The notes under the pieces are model-generated. The model searched no databases and had not been told where the DNA came from. It saw only the letters and a program-made list of their open reading frames with translations. Below, piece by piece: positions 34,595 to 38,302 of a DNA stretch of 38,302 bases; positions within the stretch are counted from its first letter, which is position 1, and every line of letters starts with the position of its first letter. Both the position numbers and the translations under genes were made by a program. This DNA comes from CAZXPG01 sp964643145 (GTDB lineage Bacteria; Pseudomonadota; Alphaproteobacteria; Rickettsiales; Arcanibacteraceae), in assembly GCA_964643145.1 (NCBI GenBank), contig CAZXPG010000011.1:1-38302 (forward strand), written 5' to 3'.

Positions 34595-35248
34595 TTACAT
34601 CTGTTCCGAAAATTTCAGCAGTTCCAGTGCTTCGCTATCGGATACTTGGCTAAAATCTACATACCATTCGCCCACCGCATGGAAGGAAGAAGGTTTAATG
34701 ACATAGATTACCGCATTTACTTCATCGACAATGCTATCATAAGCAGATTGCGCGAGTACAGGCACAGCAACCACGATAGTAGCGGGATGGTAATAGTCTT
34801 GCAGTGCCCTAATAGCCACTTGCATGGTAGCACCCGTAGCTAAGCCATCATCGACTATAATCAAGGTTTTATCTTCAAGATTAGGGGTTTCAGCCCTGGG
34901 GTGATAGAGTTTCTCGCGCCTAGAAAGCTCTTTTCTTTCCTGCTCTAACGCACGCTCAAACATCTCTTCCGATATATGCAGGGAACGTATTAGAGCATCG
35001 TTACGGATATGGACATCACCCATAGCCACGGCTCCCATCGCCAGTTCACGATCCCAGGATACGCCTATTTTCCGTACCAGAAATACATCAAGCGGCAGTT
35101 CCAGCGCATCGGCAATAGGGCGGGCAACAGGCAATCCACCACGGGGAAGTGCCAGAATGATCGTATCCTCCTGATGGGCATAATGGCGCAAAAGAGGAAT
35201 AAGTGCATTCCCCGCATCCTGCCGGTCTGTAAAGCGTGGTATCGGCAT
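34595..35248 (-). CDS. Phosphoribosyltransferase-family protein
   Basis: The 217-residue product is a type I phosphoribosyltransferase fold of the predicted COG1926 type. The PRPP-binding loop is LIIVDDGLATGATM at about residues 128-141. An N-terminal ILALPRGGLPVARPIADALELPLDVFLVRKIG stretch, typical of this group, lies before it, followed by GVSWDRELAMGAVA. Such proteins are often seen beside dienelactone hydrolase or stress genes, and their substrate is not known. No hood motif for a particular purine or pyrimidine is clear. Its ATG overlaps the stop of the preceding phosphosulfolactate-synthase-like gene (TAATG), so the two are probably translationally coupled. Confidence 0.88.
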   Translation of the reverse strand: MPIPRFTDRQDAGNALIPLLRHYAHQEDTIILALPRGGLPVARPIADALELPLDVFLVRKIGVSWDRELAMGAVAMGDVHIRNDALIRSLHISEEMFERALEQERKELSRREKLYHPRAETPNLEDKTLIIVDDGLATGATMQVAIRALQDYYHPATIVVAVPVLAQSAYDSIVDEVNAVIYVIKPSSFHAVGEWYVDFSQVSDSEALELLKFSEQM

Positions 35249-36138
35249 TAGCTGGCCGCCCTCTGCTGTGAGGGGTATTTAGCGGTTGCTTCATTTGCCG
35301 AGCCTTTGAATGTGGTCACCCGCCCAAACAGGTCTTTCGTGCCCCATATACCGGAACGAAGGGCTTCAAGCTGCACAATCTGGCTATGATCGACAAATAA
35401 ATTCACTTCCGGGCCATAGTTTTTAATATACCAGCTGAATACTTTCGGGTCTGCCGCTTCAAACATTACATTCTCAATGCCAATTTTTTCGGCAATGGCA
35501 GAAATTGCATCGGTACGCCAGCGGCTAACATTTTCGGTAATCCCTTCCGATTCAATCATCACCATCCATGCGCCAGCATTTAAGCAGCGTATGGCCTGCT
35601 GAATAGCGCGCGATACGTCACGCGTGCCTTCTGCCTCAAGTTCGGCAGTGGGGGTATCACCGCCTGCGCCAAACTGTATCCCCACTTCTGGCTTCGGCTT
35701 TAATCCAGCTTTATAGACCTTCTCCACCAGCCGCGCATGGTCATCTACCGGCATGGTAATGAAGCCGGTGGAAATTTCAATAATATCAAATCCGATAGAT
35801 TTACATTCCTGGATATAACGCTCTACCAGTTCTGGGTTTTGCAGCGTGAGGATATGCTCAATAAACCCGCCGGTAGAAACCGTCACATCATAATCATGAC
35901 ATAAATTCACCAGTTCCACTATCCTCTCACGCGGCATCAGGCTGAAGGAACCGCCGGCAAATTTAAGCGTATCGACATACTCTCCCATGGTTTCCAGTAT
36001 ATCAGAGAGATAGCGTATTCCCATAGGGGTATAATAGGGGCCGCGTATTTCGGTAATACCCTGCGTTCTTGGTTTGGAATCACGGGGGTTTACAGGAATA
36101 AAGTTAAAAGCCCGTTCGCTATAGGGAGTATTGTTCAT
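35248..36138 (-). CDS. Phosphosulfolactate synthase (ComA) family protein
   Basis: ComA-family enzymes add sulfite to phosphoenolpyruvate to form phosphosulfolactate, the first step of coenzyme M synthesis in methanogens; homologues in bacteria and plants (HSA32) have other or unknown roles. With ATG at 36138 the product has 296 residues; the longer frame to 36285 overlaps the upstream gene and is rejected. TIM-barrel strands carry the family wording: DTLKFAGGSFSLMPRE, VSTGGFIEHIL, FDIIEISTGFITMP, KPKPEVGIQFGAGGDT and AWMVMIESEGITENV, then VNLFVDHSQIVQLE. It follows the PrpD-like gene by 47 bp and overlaps the phosphoribosyltransferase. No other coenzyme M gene is present, so the metabolic role is open. 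Confidence 0.88.
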   Translation of the reverse strand: MNNTPYSERAFNFIPVNPRDSKPRTQGITEIRGPYYTPMGIRYLSDILETMGEYVDTLKFAGGSFSLMPRERIVELVNLCHDYDVTVSTGGFIEHILTLQNPELVERYIQECKSIGFDIIEISTGFITMPVDDHARLVEKVYKAGLKPKPEVGIQFGAGGDTPTAELEAEGTRDVSRAIQQAIRCLNAGAWMVMIESEGITENVSRWRTDAISAIAEKIGIENVMFEAADPKVFSWYIKNYGPEVNLFVDHSQIVQLEALRSGIWGTKDLFGRVTTFKGSANEATAKYPSQQRAAS

Positions 36139-36184
36139 GATAAAGCCTGTATGTAAAAGGTTGGGGTGAGAGAAATTTATAGTA

Positions 36185-37588
36185 TTACGCCGCTTTCTGT
36201 CCAACCAGCATATCACCAGCATAAGAGAGGAGCCGCGTGAGTTCTCTAACCGGCAGGTTTTCCATCTCGCGGACAGCGGCAACAATATCTTCCCTCAGTA
36301 TAATATCTGTTGAATTCTCTCCTAGAAAATGAAACTTACGAATCACCCCGTCCCACCCAATCGGGCGGGTGCGGAATCCTTCATAATCGGATTTCTCATG
36401 GGAAAATATTTGCCCGTCATCCATCATAATGCGGATACGGCAAGGCATCTGCTCGGGAAAACGGCGGCTTAAGTCGGGAGCTGGATGAATCACCACTTTA
36501 CGGAGTAATGTCTGTATGTCTTCTGACTGGATACGTTCAGGCCGGTATTGCCGAGGCAGCACATGACCATCAAGTATCATGGCTGCCGCCATATAAGGGA
36601 GCGAATGATCGGCTTCTTCCTTGGTAGCAATATGCCGCTTATCGCCTTCTTCCCCACCGCCGATAATATCATAGGCTACCTGGAAAATATCGACTTCCAC
36701 CCGACTGATAGAAGCAGGATTGATGGGAAATTCTTTACGTAATTCATCTAACCCCTCAAGCACCGATTGCGAATGGATTTCAGCATTATATTTCTTTACA
36801 ATCGTATGGGTTGCACGGTTAAGCTCTTCACTGTCCCAGTCAATAATGAAGGGGCCGCTGATGGTTTCCATGAAGCCTTTATTCCCTTCAAACACGGCAG
36901 CAGGGCCGGTAATGCCATACATGGCCAGGAATGCCGCCTGGATACCGCTCGATGCCGCACTTGGAAAAGCCAGCCCCTTCCAGTGGGAAAGATCACCCGT
37001 CCGGGTAACGCGCAGGGCATTAAACGCCGTGCCAGCAATAGCAATGGCATTAACAATCTGTTGCTCAGGAAGTTGTAATACCGCACTTACCCCAGCGGCC
37101 ACCCCATAAATCCCCTGCACGGTATGATCAAAGCCTTTGGCACGCACCGGTGCTTCATCACTCAGGCGACACTGTACCTGATAGGCAATGGCTATCGCCT
37201 GGAGAAAATCTTTGCCGCTACTATCACTATATTCCGCTGCTGCCAGCACAGGGGCAATCGTATCACTCGGATGACAGGTTTCCCCTTTGGCTAAATAGCT
37301 GTCGTTATAATCAAGATAGCGCACCAGAAACCCGTTATACAGTGCCGTATTATTGGGAGCAGTTTTATTCCCGCCTATTAAGGTAGCAAGTGGATTACCG
37401 CCACATTCCTGCACATATCTGGCCACCATGCGCACCGGTGGGGCATCCATTGCCCCAAGCGCACATCCCAGCGCATCGAGGAGACGGATTTTCAGCGTGT
37501 CCAACATGTCAACAGGTAAGGTGGCCTCGCTAGCGCGCATAACAAAATGCGCTAGCTCATAGGCCATAGTATCGCTGTGGGTAGACAT
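36185..37588 (-). CDS. MmgE/PrpD family protein
   Basis: The family includes 2-methylcitrate dehydratase PrpD, cis-aconitate decarboxylase and iminodisuccinate epimerase. From ATG at 37588 (MSTHSDTMAYELAHFVM) the product has 467 residues, normal for the family; AAAGAG lies 7 nt upstream, and the in-frame ATG at 37606 would overlap the preceding gene. Recognisable segments are LLDALGCALGAMDAPPVRM, NPLATLIGG, AALYNGFLVRYLDYND, CHPSDTIAPVLAAAE, KGLAFPSAASSGIQAAFLA and KYNAEIHSQSVLEGL. Substrate cannot be told from sequence. No propionate genes (prpB, prpC) flank it. Operon position before the ComA-like gene suggests they act on related organic acids, by inference. Confidence 0.87.
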   Translation of the reverse strand: MSTHSDTMAYELAHFVMRASEATLPVDMLDTLKIRLLDALGCALGAMDAPPVRMVARYVQECGGNPLATLIGGNKTAPNNTALYNGFLVRYLDYNDSYLAKGETCHPSDTIAPVLAAAEYSDSSGKDFLQAIAIAYQVQCRLSDEAPVRAKGFDHTVQGIYGVAAGVSAVLQLPEQQIVNAIAIAGTAFNALRVTRTGDLSHWKGLAFPSAASSGIQAAFLAMYGITGPAAVFEGNKGFMETISGPFIIDWDSEELNRATHTIVKKYNAEIHSQSVLEGLDELRKEFPINPASISRVEVDIFQVAYDIIGGGEEGDKRHIATKEEADHSLPYMAAAMILDGHVLPRQYRPERIQSEDIQTLLRKVVIHPAPDLSRRFPEQMPCRIRIMMDDGQIFSHEKSDYEGFRTRPIGWDGVIRKFHFLGENSTDIILREDIVAAVREMENLPVRELTRLLSYAGDMLVGQKAA

Positions 37589-37592
37589 TTCA

Positions 37593-38066
37593 TCACTCTT
37601 TAGCATTTGCAGGAGGCGTATCCATATTATTACGCGGGGTTATCCCACCTTGGGATGCATCATCCCGAGGATCAGCACTATCCTTATCCATCCTATTGCC
37701 TGTATCAACATTGCTACGGGCGGATGGGTCATTATCCATCAACTTGTTATCCTGATATTGTTCAGTGGCAGGGCCCGCTGGGTTAGAGAGCATCTGCCTA
37801 CAATATTCTTTCCGGCTCATATAGTCGCTTTTTTTGTATTTTTTACGGTTAGAAGCAAGGCTCTTGCACTCCGCCTCGGTCATCTCTGGATAGCGTTTCA
37901 TCGCAGGATCAATGGTGGGCGTTGTGGGTATAGCAGTAGGGTTATGCATAGTATTACTTGCTGCCTGCACAGGAAGTGCAAGTGATAGCATCACGAATGT
38001 GGCCATTGAAAGTGCCATAGTACGCACAGAATTATGTGCAGAAGGGAATAGTGGATCTATCGTCAT
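37593..38066 (-). CDS. Small secreted protein, function unknown
   Basis: The 157-residue product is not recognised. It carries a signal peptide (hydrophobic MALSMATFVMLSLALPVQA, likely cut before ASN) after a longish polar start; an ATG at 38018 is an alternative start but has no ribosome binding site, whereas AGG precedes 38066. The mature part has two Cys (AECKS, KEYCRQ) in a Lys-rich stretch and then an Asp/Asn/Pro-rich tail with repeated short Asp-rich segments (DNDPSARSN, DKDSADPRDD) that looks disordered and acidic. It is 4 bp before the PrpD-like start, so probably the first gene of that operon. A periplasmic location is expected. Confidence 0.72.
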   Translation of the reverse strand: MTIDPLFPSAHNSVRTMALSMATFVMLSLALPVQAASNTMHNPTAIPTTPTIDPAMKRYPEMTEAECKSLASNRKKYKKSDYMSRKEYCRQMLSNPAGPATEQYQDNKLMDNDPSARSNVDTGNRMDKDSADPRDDASQGGITPRNNMDTPPANAKE

Positions 38067-38151
38067 TGTGCATACCTATATCAGCTTATTCATGAATGTA
38101 AGAGGGGGATACTCGAGAGTGTTCAATACACTCTTGAATATTCTAATAATT

Positions 38152-38226
38152 TTACCCTAAATTACCTAGCAGGAAGGAGAGAAGTCTTGGTAAGGGAGCG
38201 GTAAATTCCTCTAATACAATCGACAT
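38152..38226 (-). CDS. Possible 24-codon leader ORF at the edge of family 2 repeat copy B
   Basis: Reading out of repeat copy B on the minus strand, the ATG at the position equal to the kdsA start opens a 24-codon frame (MSIVLEEFTAPLPRLLSFLL, then GNLG) that stops at 38152. The frame of the repeat is open upstream, as in copy A. It may be a decayed gene start or chance; no homology is recognised. Confidence 0.25.
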   Translation of the reverse strand: MSIVLEEFTAPLPRLLSFLLGNLG

Positions 38227-38302
38227 AGTCTGCTCACAGTGCAAGAATTGGTTAGGTTGCAATGTGAGCAGACTATACTTGAGTGCAAGCAATGCTGCAT
38301 AA
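38224..38302 (-). repeat. Family 2 repeat, copy B
   Basis: Inverted relative to copy A at 33173-33251, with about 91 percent identity over 79 bp by eye. The palindrome is stronger here: agtctgctcaca and tgtgagcagact pair over 12 bp, and inner tgcaa/ttgca extends the stem. It reaches the window end, so the true outer border is unseen. Confidence 0.88.

Noticed and set aside
38116..38134. Hairpin agagtgt/acactct
   Set aside because: Short 7-bp stem upstream of the small secreted gene with no gene ending there on the plus strand; function cannot be supported.

Overview
The window reads as chromosome of an alphaproteobacterium with moderate GC. The evidence is gene order and gene form: a split transhydrogenase (pntAA-pntAB-pntB), ppiD-trpE-trpG facing tpiA-secG-pyrG-kdsA, and bamD-recN next to ftsY. 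A VirB4 resembling the rickettsial type IV secretion ATPase and abundant palindromic intergenic repeats would fit a host-associated lineage (Rickettsiales or Holosporales-like). That placement is inference, and no rRNA or tRNA is present to fix it.

Layout. (1) 1-7000, minus strand: virB4, then a 1136-residue Cys-rich membrane-anchored protein, then corA, tightly spaced. (2) 7000-12000, plus strand: repeat-rich intergenic DNA, gabD-like succinate-semialdehyde dehydrogenase, and the pnt operon, which links the NADH and NADPH pools. (3) 12000-22600, an accessory stretch: two stand-alone receivers, two membrane histidine kinases of similar architecture, a ketopantoate-reductase-like protein with a long unknown tail, a TPR protein, a secreted Cys-rich protein that shares its C-terminal module with the virB4 neighbour, and a hypothetical gene. 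(4) 22600-30100, minus strand: a compact housekeeping run ppiD-trpE-trpG-ftsY-bamD-recN with start/stop overlaps. (5) 30281-33108, plus strand: tpiA-secG-pyrG with a clear terminator. (6) 33173-38302: kdsA (plus), then on the minus strand a secreted small protein, a PrpD/MmgE family protein, a phosphosulfolactate-synthase-like protein, a phosphoribosyltransferase and apaG. Two inverted copies of a 79-bp repeat bracket this block.

The most unusual content is the repeats. Family 1 has a 33-bp hairpin core and outer ends aacctcag/ctgaggtt. It occurs as a 242-bp composite element (18078-18319), as an internally shortened 120-bp version (7004-7123), as the end of a copy entering the window at base 1, as a solo palindrome flanked by a 10-11 bp direct repeat exactly between two convergent genes (22615-22657), and as decayed halves. 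Family 2 is the 79-bp inverted pair; it is open in the same frame in both copies and one copy forms the leader of kdsA. The second main point is the paralogous Cys-rich module shared by the virB4-adjacent protein and a separate secreted protein 14 kb away.
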